A stretch of DNA of 64,000 nucleotides. Origin: CAWIJJ01 sp963836405. Lineage in GTDB: Bacteria > Acidobacteriota > Terriglobia > Bryobacterales > Bryobacteraceae. The first letter of the stretch is position 1. Each line of letters starts with the position of its first letter. The translations under genes and the position numbers were made by a program. Under the pieces are notes generated by a model that was not told the DNA's origin, did no database searches, and saw only the letters and a list, made by a program, of their open reading frames with translations. Positions 49,202-58,295 of the stretch are shown piece by piece. The stretch covers positions 1 to 64,000 of the forward strand of contig CAWIJL010000001.1 in the NCBI GenBank assembly GCA_963836405.1, in the 5' to 3' direction.

Positions 49202-50367
49202 GAGCGCGCGGCTGGCTGCTGGCGATGATGCTTGCGGGCACAAGCACGGCGCAGACCGCACCGGCGTGGTGGACGCAGCAGTGGAGCGGGTTGTTCAAGG
49301 AGCTGGCGAGCGGCTCGCGTTTCTACGTGACGCAGGAGGCGTGGGGGGACAACATGGACCGCCTGCGGCTCACCTACGACGGCAAGCGTCGCGACTGGCT
49401 GGCGGTGCACGTGGAGTACGACAACGAGTTACACGGCGGCAACCTGACGACGCTTCCGGACTTCGCCATCGTGCGCGAGCGGCAGAGCGCGGCGTGGATC
49501 GGCGCGCGGCACGTGCTGGTGGATGAGCCGCACGCGTATTGGGACACGTCGCTTTACCGCGGCACGGTTTCGCTGCGCGGCGGACCGGCGACGCTGACGG
49601 TGGGGAGGCAGCGCATCGGATGGGGAACGGCGCGTTTCTGGAGTCCGATGGACATGTTCAATCCGATCAGCCCGCTACAGGTGGAGGCGGAGGAGAGGGA
49701 GGGGGTGGATGCGGGCCTCCTGGCATTTCGCACGGCGGGGTCGATGCGGTGGAACGTGGTGTACGCGCCCGAGGACGGATTCCGGCGGTCCACCTCAGCG
49801 GTACGGTTGAGCCGCACGATTCACAATTACGATTTCGACGCGGCAGCGGCGCGGTTCGGGCGGGACTGGGTCACCGGGTTCGACTTCGCCGGGCAACTGC
49901 GCGGGGCGGGTCTGCGGGGCGAGACGACCTACCGGTGGCGCCACCCGGAGGCCGGCGCCGCGGCTGTTTCGAGGCGCAACGCGTTGCGCCTCATGGCGGG
50001 GGCGGACTATGCGTTCGCGAGCGGGTTGTACGTGGTGGGCGAGTATTTCTACAACCGGGCGGAGCCGGACGTGAAGGGCGGCGATTTCACCGAATTGCTG
50101 CAGACGTCGAGCGAGATCTTCACGGTGCACCGGCATTTCATTTCGGCCGGGGCGAGCTATCCGGTGACACCGCTGTGGAAAGTGGAAACCTACGTGGTGA
50201 TGGATGCCGGGGGGCGTTCGGCGGCGGTGCTGCCGAAGGTGAGTCATAACCTGACGGCCAACACAGACCTGAATATCGGCGCGCAATTCTTCGCGTCGTC
50301 GCGCGAGGGGGAGTTCCACGGGCTGGCGGATCTGGCGTATGTGGAACTGGTGGTGCACTTCCGGTGA
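49198..50367 (+). CDS. Outer-membrane beta-barrel protein of the LolA/ABC operon
   Basis: 389 residues. A signal peptide (MRARGWLLAMMLAGTSTAQT) is followed by alternating beta-strand patterns: 'RLRLTYDGKRRDWLAVHVEY', 'TLTVGRQRIGWGTARFWSPM', 'RRNALRLMAGADYAFASGLY', ending 'HGLADLAYVELVVHFR'. The 'GRQ.I.WG...fwSP.D.fNP' segment resembles DUF1302/alginate-export-type barrels that accompany LolA-like (DUF1329) proteins and RND pumps in other bacteria; here the pump is an ABC system. It likely sits at the outer-membrane end of an export route. ATG overlaps the ATPase stop. Confidence 0.72.
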   Translation: MRARGWLLAMMLAGTSTAQTAPAWWTQQWSGLFKELASGSRFYVTQEAWGDNMDRLRLTYDGKRRDWLAVHVEYDNELHGGNLTTLPDFAIVRERQSAAWIGARHVLVDEPHAYWDTSLYRGTVSLRGGPATLTVGRQRIGWGTARFWSPMDMFNPISPLQVEAEEREGVDAGLLAFRTAGSMRWNVVYAPEDGFRRSTSAVRLSRTIHNYDFDAAAARFGRDWVTGFDFAGQLRGAGLRGETTYRWRHPEAGAAAVSRRNALRLMAGADYAFASGLYVVGEYFYNRAEPDVKGGDFTELLQTSSEIFTVHRHFISAGASYPVTPLWKVETYVVMDAGGRSAAVLPKVSHNLTANTDLNIGAQFFASSREGEFHGLADLAYVELVVHFR

Positions 50368-50393
50368 GAGCGCGGCGGTAGACTAATGTCACG

Positions 50394-51776
50394 ATGCCGG
50401 ACAATCAAACCCGAAGGGACGCGATCCGCCGGATGGGGGCGAGCGCGCTCGTCTCGCAACTGGCACGGGGAGCCGACGCCAATCGTCCCAACGTTCTCTA
50501 TCTCCATTCGCACGATACGGGCCGCTACATCCAGCCGTACGGGTGCGGCGTGCCGGCGCCGAACCTTCAAAAGCTGGCGGGCGAAGGCGTGCTGTTCCGG
50601 CACGCCTTCGACGCCGCGCCCACCTGCTCGCCGAGCCGGGCGAGCCTGCTGACGGGCTGTTGCCCGCACAGCAACGGAATGCTGGGCCTGGCGCACCGCG
50701 GATTTTCGCTCTACGACTACAAGCGGCACATCCTGCACGCGCTGCGCCCGCAAGGCTACCGGTCGACGCTGATCGGCATACAGCATATCTCGCGGACGCC
50801 GGCGGAGATCGGCTATGACGAGATCGTTCAGACGCGGGGAACGCACGTGGCACAGGTGGCTCCGGCCGCGGTCCGGTTTCTAAAACAGGCGCCCAAGGAG
50901 CCGTTCTTCCTGGCGGTGGGATTCACCGAGACGCACCGGGAGTATCCGGAACCGGGGCCGAAGGAAGACCCGCGGTTCACGCTGCCGCCGGCGCCGGTCA
51001 GCGACACGCCGGAGACACGGCTCGACATGGCGCGTTTTCACGCGAGCGCACGCGTGCTGGATCAGGGCATGGGCGAGGTGCTGAATGCGCTGGAGGCTAG
51101 CGGACTGGCGGGCAATACCCTGGTGATCTGCACGACCGATCACGGCATCGCGTTTCCGGCGATGAAATGCAACCTGACGGCACACGGCACGGGGGTCTTT
51201 CTGATCCTGCGCGGTCCGGGCGGTTTCACGGGCGGCAAAGTATCGGAAGCGATGGTATCCCACATGGACCTGTTCCCGACGGTTTGCGACCTGACGGGCA
51301 TCGAGCATCCGGCGTGGCTGGAGGGACGGTCGCTGATGCCGCTGATCCGGGGAGAGGCCGCGGAGATCCACGACGAGTTATTCGCCGAAGTGAACTATCA
51401 CGCGGCCTATGAACCGGCAAGGGCGGCGCGCACCAAACGCTGGAACTATATCCGGCACTACGGCGACAAACATACGCCGGTGCTGCCGAACTGCGACGAC
51501 GGGCTGAGCAAGGATGTGTGGCTGAAGGCCGGATGGAAAACGCGGGGGGTGGCGCGGGAGGAGTTGTACGATACCCTGTTCGACCCCAACGAGACGCGCA
51601 ACCTGGCGGGCGAGAGGGCGTACGCGAGCGATCTCGCCAAGATGCGGGAGAGGCTGGACGGCTGGATGCGGCGCACCGACGATCCCCTGTTGCGGGGTTC
51701 GGTGAAGGCGCCGGCAGGGGCGAGGATCAACGACGCGGACGGGACTTCGCCAAAGGAAGAGCCGCGCGTGGTGTGA
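50394..51776 (+). CDS. Sulfatase (type I, formylglycine-dependent)
   Basis: 460 residues. The N-terminus 'PDNQTRRDAIRRMGASALVS' has a twin-arginine-like motif with a weak hydrophobic stretch. The catalytic signature 'CSPSRASLLTG' (C-x-P-S-R) lies near residue 80, preceded by 'PNVLYLHSHDTGRYIQPYG', and 'CTTDHGIAFPAMKCNLTAHG' gives the conserved TDHG metal ligands with the usual Lys/His. The Cys must be converted to formylglycine. It likely desulfates a polysaccharide or related ester. It starts 26 bases after the barrel gene, but is probably a separate unit. Confidence 0.88.
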   Translation: MPDNQTRRDAIRRMGASALVSQLARGADANRPNVLYLHSHDTGRYIQPYGCGVPAPNLQKLAGEGVLFRHAFDAAPTCSPSRASLLTGCCPHSNGMLGLAHRGFSLYDYKRHILHALRPQGYRSTLIGIQHISRTPAEIGYDEIVQTRGTHVAQVAPAAVRFLKQAPKEPFFLAVGFTETHREYPEPGPKEDPRFTLPPAPVSDTPETRLDMARFHASARVLDQGMGEVLNALEASGLAGNTLVICTTDHGIAFPAMKCNLTAHGTGVFLILRGPGGFTGGKVSEAMVSHMDLFPTVCDLTGIEHPAWLEGRSLMPLIRGEAAEIHDELFAEVNYHAAYEPARAARTKRWNYIRHYGDKHTPVLPNCDDGLSKDVWLKAGWKTRGVAREELYDTLFDPNETRNLAGERAYASDLAKMRERLDGWMRRTDDPLLRGSVKAPAGARINDADGTSPKEEPRVV

Positions 51777-52087
51777 AGGCGCGGAGAAGACTACGAAGTA
51801 AGGGCTGCGGCTTTGAAATCCTGAGGGAGAAGCGGAGCAGCCTTCGCTAGTTTCTCGCCAAGGCGCGAAGGCGCAAAGAAGGCAGGAGTGGAGTGAACCC
51901 CTCGGGTGAGACACCGTCTGATTGCAAAGGTGCCACTGGAAGGTTTTTGAACCCGTCCAATGGGCTGTGGAAGTAAGCTGGCTTGGTTGGTGAAGCGGAG
52001 GCGGGCTCCGTCGCGTCCTTTGCCGGGACACGCGCGGTCCGGCACCCAACTATTGCATTTTCGCTTTTTATTCGCCATAATGTAGCC
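51777..52087. other. Intergenic region
   Basis: Contains a CGCCAAGGCGCGAAGGCGCAAAG-type short repeat around 51854-51876, common between genes of many bacteria, but no gene. No clear RNA is recognised. Confidence 0.4.
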
Positions 52088-52342
52088 GTGTCATTGAAGC
52101 TTTACCTGGTTTCGTGCGATCTGCTGCAACCGGTCGATTATGCTTCGTTTCATGCGCGGCTGCGCACGTTCGAGGCGCGCCAGGTGCTGGCGAACCAGTG
52201 GGCGCTGCACAGCACGCACTCGGCGGCGCAACTCAAGGAGATACTGCGCCAGTTTCTGCACGAGGGCGACCGGATCGTGGTGACGGAAGTGGGGGCGGAG
52301 CGGGCTAGCCGGCGCGCAATGTGTAACCTGGCGGAGTTATAG
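52088..52342 (+). CDS. Cas2/SinR-like small ferredoxin-fold protein (orphan)
   Basis: 84 residues from a GTG at 52088: 'VSLKLYLVSCDLLQPVDYAS', 'FHARLRTFEARQVLANQWAL', 'HSTHSAAQLKEILRQFLHEG', 'DRIVVTEVGAERASRRAMCN'. The opening 'YLVSCDL', a mid-strand ending in 'WAL.S', and the late 'DRIVVTEV' match the Cas2-fold pattern of stand-alone SinR-family proteins. There is no CRISPR array, cas1 or other cas gene in the window, so it is not a working adaptation module. Its stop overlaps the end of the convergent membrane-protein gene. Function unknown. Confidence 0.6.
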   Translation: MSLKLYLVSCDLLQPVDYASFHARLRTFEARQVLANQWALHSTHSAAQLKEILRQFLHEGDRIVVTEVGAERASRRAMCNLAEL

Positions 52343-52670
52343 GCGGGGGGCAGAAACCGACGGTTTCGTCGGTCGGCTCCTCCTCTTCTTCGCCGTAGAC
52401 GTGCATGTAGTAAGTCACCAGGCCGCAGGCGAGCAGAAAAGCCAGGAGGATGCCGATCCATTTGACGGCGCCGCTGTTCCAGGCCGGCTCGCGGGCGACG
52501 GACGCCGCGGTGGCCTTGACGATGGCAAAGGCCGCGCCGAAGCCGAGCCCGAGTTTGAGGTACCAGGGCACGAGCTCGAGGTGTCCCTGGCCGCCCACCT
52601 GCGACCAGACCACAAAAACCGCAATCAAGGCGATCAGGAAGAGAGTCGAATAAGCGAGTCTAAGGGGCAT
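52305..52670 (-). CDS. Small integral membrane protein
   Basis: 121 residues with three hydrophobic helices: 'AYSTLFLIALIAVFVVWSQV', 'YLKLGLGFGAAFAIVKATAA' and 'KWIGILLAFLLACGLVTYYM', then an acidic run (GEEEEEPTDE) and a Pro-rich tail. The charged tail after the last helix suggests a cytoplasmic or periplasmic extension. No family recognised. It is divergent from the MacB-like permease gene at 52715 with 44 bases between starts. Confidence 0.6.
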   Translation of the reverse strand: MPLRLAYSTLFLIALIAVFVVWSQVGGQGHLELVPWYLKLGLGFGAAFAIVKATAASVAREPAWNSGAVKWIGILLAFLLACGLVTYYMHVYGEEEEEPTDETVGFCPPPITPPGYTLRAG

Positions 52671-52714
52671 CGGGGTGGTCGAACTTCATCTTACGTTATT
52701 CTGGAATAAGAGCA

Positions 52715-53989
52715 ATGCCTCAATCTGATGCCGGGACCACCCGGTCCCGGCAACAATTTCAAAATGCCTTCCGGCTGGCGATGGAATCGATCCGCGGGCA
52801 CAAGCTGCGCAGTTTTTTGACGCTGCTGGGCGTGATTATCGGCGTGGGCAGCGTAGTGCTGGTGGGGGCGGCGATCTCGGGCCTGGGCCTCTATGCGGAA
52901 CAGAGCACGGCGAAGGCGTTCGGATCCGAGTCGTTCCTGGTGGCGCAGATCGCGGCCACGGGGCGGCTGAGCCGGCGGGAACTGTTCGAACGGATCAAGC
53001 GCAACAAGCCGATCCGGAGGGACGATGCGAAATATCTGGAACAGGTAAACGGCGACAGCATCCTGTACAGCCCGTATCGCAACCAGATGGCGGATGTGAC
53101 GCGGGAGAACCTGACGGTGGAGGACACCTCAATTATCGGGGCGGCGTCGGAACTGGCAAGCATCCGGGACATCGTGGTAGTGGACGGGCGCTTCTTCACA
53201 CCACAGGAGGACCGTTCGCGGGCGTACGTGGCGGTGATCGGGGAGACGGTGCGGACGACGCTGTTTCCGGCCGGGACGTCGCCGCTCAACGAGACGATTC
53301 ACATCAAGGGGCTCGACTTCACGGTGATCGGGGTGCTGGAAAAGCTGGGCTCGGCGTTCGGGCGTGACCAGGACAACGCGCTGTACATCCCGGTGTCGGC
53401 CTTTGCGCGCATCTGGGGGCCGGGGAACGGGTTTTCGGTGTTCGGGCGTCCGAAGCCGGGGAGCGGCCTGGATCTCGAGTCGGCGCTGGACGAGACGCGG
53501 GTGGCGCTGCGGACGCGGTTCCACACGCGGCCGGGGGAGCCGGACAATTTCGACACGCTGACGCCGGACGCGATCCGCGGGTTTATCGACCAAGTATTGG
53601 GGATGATCGCGGCGATCGTGGTGCCGGTGACGTGCATCTCGCTGGTAGTGGGCGGGATCGTGATCATGAACATCATGCTGGTGAGCGTGACGGAGCGGAC
53701 GCGGGAGATCGGAATTAGGAAAGCGCTGGGCGCGCGGCACGGGGACATCATGCTTCAGGTGCTGATTGAGGCGGTGGCGCTCTCGGTGGTAGGGGGCGCA
53801 ATGGGGATTGTCGGGGGCGCGGTGCTGACGGCGCTGCTGGCCCGGCTGTTCGAGATTTCGATGCGGATCACGCTGGGTTACGTGGTGCTGGCGATCACGG
53901 TTTCGAGCGTGGTGGGGATCGTGTCGGGGTGGTATCCGGCTTCGCGCGCGGCGCGGCTGGATCCGGTGGTGGCGTTGAGGGCGGAATAG
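52715..53989 (+). CDS. MacB-like ABC transporter permease (ATPase domain absent)
   Basis: 424 residues. An N-terminal helix ('LRSFLTLLGVIIGVGSVVLV') is followed by the MacB periplasmic domain ('DIVVVDGRFFTPQEDRSRAY', 'IHIKGLDFTVIGVLEKLGSA') and three C-terminal helices ('IAAIVVPVTCISLVVGGIVI', 'VVGGAMGIVGGAVLTALLA', 'LAITVSSVVGIVSGWYPASR'). The coupling helix 'NIMLVSVTERTREIGIRKAL' is canonical. MacB-family permeases work with an ATPase and often a membrane-fusion protein; neither directly flanks it. The next permease follows immediately (TAG-ATG), so the two may form a heterodimer. Confidence 0.9.
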   Translation: MPQSDAGTTRSRQQFQNAFRLAMESIRGHKLRSFLTLLGVIIGVGSVVLVGAAISGLGLYAEQSTAKAFGSESFLVAQIAATGRLSRRELFERIKRNKPIRRDDAKYLEQVNGDSILYSPYRNQMADVTRENLTVEDTSIIGAASELASIRDIVVVDGRFFTPQEDRSRAYVAVIGETVRTTLFPAGTSPLNETIHIKGLDFTVIGVLEKLGSAFGRDQDNALYIPVSAFARIWGPGNGFSVFGRPKPGSGLDLESALDETRVALRTRFHTRPGEPDNFDTLTPDAIRGFIDQVLGMIAAIVVPVTCISLVVGGIVIMNIMLVSVTERTREIGIRKALGARHGDIMLQVLIEAVALSVVGGAMGIVGGAVLTALLARLFEISMRITLGYVVLAITVSSVVGIVSGWYPASRAARLDPVVALRAE

Positions 53990-55237
53990 ATGAACGTCAG
54001 CGCCGCGGAAAACATGAATATGGCGCTGGGGGCGGTGTGGACGCACCGCTTCCGCTCGCTGCTCACGATTCTGGGCATCGTGATCGGGATCACGACGGTG
54101 GTGACGGTGGCGTCCCTGCTGACGGGGCTGCGGCAGGGTGTGGTGACGTTCTTTCAGGAGTTGGGGCCGGACAACGTTTTTCTGTACAAGACGTCGGGCG
54201 ATCCGGGTTTCGAGCCGCCGAAGGAGCGCAAGCGGCGTCCGCTGCAACCGGAATACGCGGAGATTATCCGGCGCTGGTGCACGTCGGTGGAGGACGTGGG
54301 ACAGGAGCTGTTCATTCCGCCGGTGATCGGGGGGAATCCCGTGACGGCGCGGGTGCCGGGATTCGAATCGGAGAACATCCAACTGACGGGTTATTCGCCC
54401 AACATGGACCAGATCTCGCCGCGGGATTTCGACGCGGGCCGTTTCTTCACGCCGGAGGAGAATTTGCGCGGGGCGCACGTGGCGGTGATCGGCGCGAACG
54501 TGGCGGAGTCGCTGTACCCGGCGGGGGACGCGATGGGGCGGACGATGATGGTGGACGGGGCGGAGTACAGGATCATCGGAGTGATGGCGAAGGCCAAGGG
54601 CGGGTTCTTCGGCGAGAACGGGATGGACAACGCCATCGTGATCCCGCTGCGCACGGCGGAGAGCCGGTACCCGCAGGTGAACCGGCTGATGATCATTGCG
54701 AAAGCCAAACCGGGGATGCGGCAGGATGCCTACGATGAGATCGAAGGGGCGATGCGGCGGATCCGGCGGGTGCCGACGGGCGAGCCGAACGACTTTTCGA
54801 TTTCGACGCCGGACCAGATCATCAAGCAGTTCGACCAGATCACGGGGCTGATCGGGCTGATCGCGATCGCGATTTCGGGGCTGGGGCTGCTGGTGGGGGG
54901 CATCGGGGTGATGAACATCATGCTGGTGAGCGTGACCGAGCGGACGCGGGAGATCGGGGTGCGCAAGGCGATCGGGGCGAGGCGGCGGGACATTATCGGG
55001 CAGTTCCTGGTGGAAGCGATGACGCTGACGGGGGCGGGCGGCGTGCTGGGCATTGCGGTGGCGGTGCTGATCACGATGCTGGTGGGGGCGCTAGTGCCTT
55101 CCCTGCCCTCGGTGGTTCCGGCGTGGGCGTTGATCACGGGGTTTAGCGTGTCGGTGGCGGTGGGGGTGTTCTTCGGCGTGTGGCCGGCGGTGAAGGCGGC
55201 GCAGCTCGACCCGGTGGAGGCGCTTCGCTACGAATAA
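53990..55237 (+). CDS. MacB-like ABC transporter permease, second of a pair
   Basis: 415 residues, starting in the base after the previous stop. Same layout: N-terminal helix 'RSLLTILGIVIGITTVVTVA', periplasmic domain with 'DFDAGRFFTPEENLRGAHVA' and 'RTMMVDGAEYRIIGVMAKAK', then 'LIGLIAIAISGLGLLVGGIG', 'NIMLVSVTERTREIGVRKAI' and the end 'VKAAQLDPVEALRYE'. It differs from its neighbour in the periplasmic domain, which suggests a heterodimeric exporter. The ABC-F gene follows directly but such ATPases do not energise permeases. Confidence 0.9.
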   Translation: MNVSAAENMNMALGAVWTHRFRSLLTILGIVIGITTVVTVASLLTGLRQGVVTFFQELGPDNVFLYKTSGDPGFEPPKERKRRPLQPEYAEIIRRWCTSVEDVGQELFIPPVIGGNPVTARVPGFESENIQLTGYSPNMDQISPRDFDAGRFFTPEENLRGAHVAVIGANVAESLYPAGDAMGRTMMVDGAEYRIIGVMAKAKGGFFGENGMDNAIVIPLRTAESRYPQVNRLMIIAKAKPGMRQDAYDEIEGAMRRIRRVPTGEPNDFSISTPDQIIKQFDQITGLIGLIAIAISGLGLLVGGIGVMNIMLVSVTERTREIGVRKAIGARRRDIIGQFLVEAMTLTGAGGVLGIAVAVLITMLVGALVPSLPSVVPAWALITGFSVSVAVGVFFGVWPAVKAAQLDPVEALRYE

Positions 55238-57034
55238 ATGGCGCTGCTAGAAAGCTGCACCTCGATTTCGAAGAGCTTCGGGCCGCGCACGCTGTTCGAT
55301 AACATTTCGCTGGGCATTTCCGAAGGCGAGCGGCTGGGGCTGATCGGGCCGAACGGCGCGGGGAAATCGACGCTGCTGCGGATCCTGGCGGGGTCGATCG
55401 AACCGGACTCAGGCACGATTTCGCTGCGGCGGAATACGCGCGTGGGATACGTGCCGCAGACAGCCGCGTTTCCCGAGAGCCGGACGGCGGCGGAGGTGAT
55501 CGCGGAAGCGATTACGGGCGAGCACCTGGACGAGATGGAACGGGCGGCGCGCATCAACCAGACGCTGGGTCGGGCGGGATTCACGGACGGCGGGGTGCGC
55601 ACGGAAACGCTATCGGGCGGGTGGAAGCGGCGGCTGGCGATCGCGAGAGAGATGGCGGCGGACCCGGACCTGCTGTTCCTGGACGAGCCGACGAACCACC
55701 TGGACCTCGAGGGCATTTTGTGGCTGGAGAAACTGCTGACGGGGGCGCCGTTCGCCTGCGTGGTGGTCAGCCACGACCGCTATTTCCTGGACAACGTGGT
55801 CAACGACATGGCGGAGATCAACCGCATCTATCCGGAGGGGCTGTTCCGGGTGGAGGGCGGGTACAGCCAGTTCCTCGAAAAGAAGGAGGAGTTTCTGCTG
55901 GCGCAGTCGAGCCGGCAGCAGTCGCTGGCGAACAGGGTGCGGCGGGAGGTGGAGTGGCTGCGGCGGGGGCCCAAGGCGCGGACGGGAAAATCGCGGGCGC
56001 GCATCGACGAGGCGGGGCGGCTGACGGATCAACTGGCGGACATGGAAGCGCGGGCGCCGCGGGGCACGGCGCAGATCGACTTCACGGCCACGGAGCGGCG
56101 GACGAAGCGGCTGATTTCGGCGGAAGGCATCGCGAAGGAGATGGGTGGGCGGATTCTGTTCCGGGATCTGAGCTTCGCGCTGGGTCCGGGGACGCGGCTG
56201 GGGCTGCTGGGACTGAACGGCTCGGGGAAGACGACGCTGTTGCGGCTGCTCAACGGGGAACTGGAGCCAGACGGCGGACGGATCGAGCGGGCGGCGGCGC
56301 TGCGGACGGTGTACTTCGACCAGGCGCGGGAACAGCTCGACCAGGGACAGACGCTGCGGGAGGGGTTGGGAGGGCACGGGGACCACGTGATTTTCCGCGA
56401 CCGGCCGATCCACGTGGCGGGGTGGGCGAAGCGGTTTCTGTTCGACGCGGACCAGCTCGACCGGGCGGTGGGGAGCCTTTCGGGGGGCGAGCAGGCGCGG
56501 GTGCTGATCGCGCGGCTGATGCTGCGGCCGGCGGACCTGCTGCTGATGGACGAGCCGACCAACGACCTGGACATCCCGACGCTGGAGGTGCTGGAAGAGA
56601 GCCTGACGGAATTTCCGGGGGCGCTGGTGCTGGTGACGCACGACCGGTTTCTGCTGGACCGCGTTTCGACGGCTGTGCTGGGGCTGGACGGAAACGGGGG
56701 CGCGGAGCTGTTCGCGGACTACTGGCAGTGGGAGCAGAACCAGGCGTCGCTGCGGCCGGCGCGGGCGGAGAAGCCGGCGGCGGCAAGGAGCGCGGCACCG
56801 GCGGGCGGCAAGAAGAAGCTGGGCTACCTGGAAGCGCGGGAGTGGGAACAGATGGAGGCGCGGATTCTGGAGGCGGAGCAGGCGGCGGAGGCGATTCGGG
56901 CGGAGATGCAGTCGCCGGAAGTGGTGTCGGACGGCCCGCGGTTGCAGGTGTGCTACGCGAAGCTACAGGAGGCGGAAGCGCGAGTGGAGGCGCTGTACGG
57001 GCGGTGGGCGGAGCTGGAGGCGAAACAGGGGTAG
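55238..57034 (+). CDS. uup: ABC-F family ATPase, Uup-like
   Basis: 598 residues with two ABC domains and no membrane part. Domain 1: 'GLIGPNGAGKSTLLRILAGS', 'TETLSGGWKRRLAIAREMAA', 'LLFLDEPTNHLDLEGILWLE'. The linker includes 'SLANRVRREVEWLRRGPKAR'. Domain 2: 'GLLGLNGSGKTTLLRLLNGE', 'SLSGGEQARVLIARLMLRPA', 'LLLMDEPTNDLDIPTLEVLE'. The C-terminal 75 residues form a coiled coil ('REWEQMEARILEAEQAAEAI'), which marks the Uup subgroup, linked to ribosome function and DNA precise excision. It begins right after the permease stop, in the same transcript. Confidence 0.85.
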   Translation: MALLESCTSISKSFGPRTLFDNISLGISEGERLGLIGPNGAGKSTLLRILAGSIEPDSGTISLRRNTRVGYVPQTAAFPESRTAAEVIAEAITGEHLDEMERAARINQTLGRAGFTDGGVRTETLSGGWKRRLAIAREMAADPDLLFLDEPTNHLDLEGILWLEKLLTGAPFACVVVSHDRYFLDNVVNDMAEINRIYPEGLFRVEGGYSQFLEKKEEFLLAQSSRQQSLANRVRREVEWLRRGPKARTGKSRARIDEAGRLTDQLADMEARAPRGTAQIDFTATERRTKRLISAEGIAKEMGGRILFRDLSFALGPGTRLGLLGLNGSGKTTLLRLLNGELEPDGGRIERAAALRTVYFDQAREQLDQGQTLREGLGGHGDHVIFRDRPIHVAGWAKRFLFDADQLDRAVGSLSGGEQARVLIARLMLRPADLLLMDEPTNDLDIPTLEVLEESLTEFPGALVLVTHDRFLLDRVSTAVLGLDGNGGAELFADYWQWEQNQASLRPARAEKPAAARSAAPAGGKKKLGYLEAREWEQMEARILEAEQAAEAIRAEMQSPEVVSDGPRLQVCYAKLQEAEARVEALYGRWAELEAKQG

Positions 57035-57055
57035 GTGCGACTGCCGCCGGCTGAA

Positions 57056-57574
57056 TCAGCGGCGGGCCTCGACGCCGGCAGGGGCGGGCGCCGGTTTCAG
57101 CCATCTCTTGCGCCACATCAGGAAGTAGACGGCGGCGAGGGCCATGTAGGTGGCAATCCAGAACCAGGGGGTCCACCAGGCGATGCCGTCGATGCGGAAA
57201 TCGGAAACGGGCCAGAGGAACCGCGTCGCGTAATAGCTGAAGCTGTGGGTGGGGATATCGATCAGGATATGCAGCAGCCATCCCAGCATCTCGTAGACGA
57301 TGCGGCGCGCCAGGAGGGCTGCAAGGCCGAAGGCGGGCAGAAAGACGAGCAGGCTGTGGGCCGCCGGGTAGAGGGGCACTCCGAGGTGGACGTGGGACGA
57401 GGAACTGCCGGTAAGCCGGAGCCAGAGGCCGGCGGCGATGGCGGGTCCAAATGCAATCACATCCGGGAACACGGCCCACCAGACCGCGGGCACCATGCGC
57501 AGGCGCATCCGCGTTGATCGGTTGACGGCGGTGACGGCCGCGGCCGCCCACAAACTGTGAGCCACGATTTCCAT
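57056..57574 (-). CDS. Membrane-bound hydrolase-like protein (DUF457/YdjM-like)
   Basis: 172 residues with four to five hydrophobic segments. His and Asp residues sit at membrane borders: 'MEIVAHSLWAAAAV' at the start, 'AVWWAVFPDVIAFGPAIAAG', 'PLYPAAHSLLVFLPAFGLAA', 'WLLHILIDIPTHSFSYYATR' and 'WWTPWFWIATYMALAAVYFL'. The H ... fPD ... aH ... H..iD..tH pattern is that of membrane-bound metal-dependent hydrolases of the YbcI/DUF457 type, whose substrates are mostly unknown. It is convergent with the ABC-F gene. Confidence 0.62.
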   Translation of the reverse strand: MEIVAHSLWAAAAVTAVNRSTRMRLRMVPAVWWAVFPDVIAFGPAIAAGLWLRLTGSSSSHVHLGVPLYPAAHSLLVFLPAFGLAALLARRIVYEMLGWLLHILIDIPTHSFSYYATRFLWPVSDFRIDGIAWWTPWFWIATYMALAAVYFLMWRKRWLKPAPAPAGVEARR

Positions 57575-57641
57575 GATGGACGGCGCTTGAGTGCCGGTGA
57601 AAAGCCGTGGTAGCGCGGTGCAGCGCGAAACGCAAGCGGAA

Positions 57642-58196
57642 TCAGATTTTGCCGACGCGTTCGATCAGGGAGAGCATGTCTTCGGCGTGCTCTTCTTCCT
57701 TGGCCAGGATCTCTTCCATGAGACGGCGGCTGGTGGGGTCGTTGTTGCCGAAGTAGCGAATGATTTCGGAATAGGACTCGATGGCGATGCGCTCAGCTAC
57801 GAGGTCTTCCTTGATCATGTCGGCGAGGGTTTTGCCTTCGACGTATTCCGAATGGCTGCGCGTGGTGAGGCCTTCCGGGTTGAAGTTGGGCTCGCCGCCG
57901 AGCTGGGTGATGCGTTCGGCGAGCTGGTCGGCGTGGGACTGTTCCTCGGCGGCGTGTTCGGCAAATTCATCGGCCACGGCGGCGGCATTCAGGCCGCGGG
58001 CCATGTACTGGTGGCGTTTATAGCGAAGAACGCAGACGATTTCGGTGGCGAGGGCTTCGTTGAGCACGCGGAGGGAGGTTTCGAGGTCGGCCTTGTAACC
58101 GTCGGTGACGGCTCCCTTATCCATGTGCTGCCGCGCCCGGCGGCGGATCTCCTGAATATCGGAGAGGAAGGGTTGGTCGGGCTTCATTGTGGCCAT
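57642..58196 (-). CDS. Ferritin-like / bacterioferritin-type diiron protein
   Basis: 184 residues from the ATG at 58196 (MATMKPDQPFLSDIQEIRRR). A four-helix bundle with diiron ligands is visible: 'EALATEIVCVLRYKRHQYMA', 'FAEHAAEEQSHADQLAERIT', 'EDLVAERIAIESYSEIIRYF' and 'LMEEILAKEEEHAEDMLSLI', giving two E-x2-H pairs and the helix-1 and helix-3 glutamates. Likely stores or oxidises iron in the cytoplasm. The sequence before 58196 is Cys/Pro-rich and unlikely to be translated. It is divergent from the LolD-like gene, about 100 bases apart. Confidence 0.82.
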   Translation of the reverse strand: MATMKPDQPFLSDIQEIRRRARQHMDKGAVTDGYKADLETSLRVLNEALATEIVCVLRYKRHQYMARGLNAAAVADEFAEHAAEEQSHADQLAERITQLGGEPNFNPEGLTTRSHSEYVEGKTLADMIKEDLVAERIAIESYSEIIRYFGNNDPTSRRLMEEILAKEEEHAEDMLSLIERVGKI

Positions 58197-58295
58197 ACTT
58201 CCATGATGGTGCAGGCGCTGAATTCGGGTGACCGGGCAAGGTGTGGAAGAACACCCGCATGCAGGGGGAGTGTACATGCGTTATCTTATGCGGTA

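Noticed and set aside
55621..57054. Gly/Ala-rich 477-codon frame overlapping the ABC-F gene
   Set aside because: Out-of-frame reading of GC-rich codons; Walker motifs are only in the other frame.
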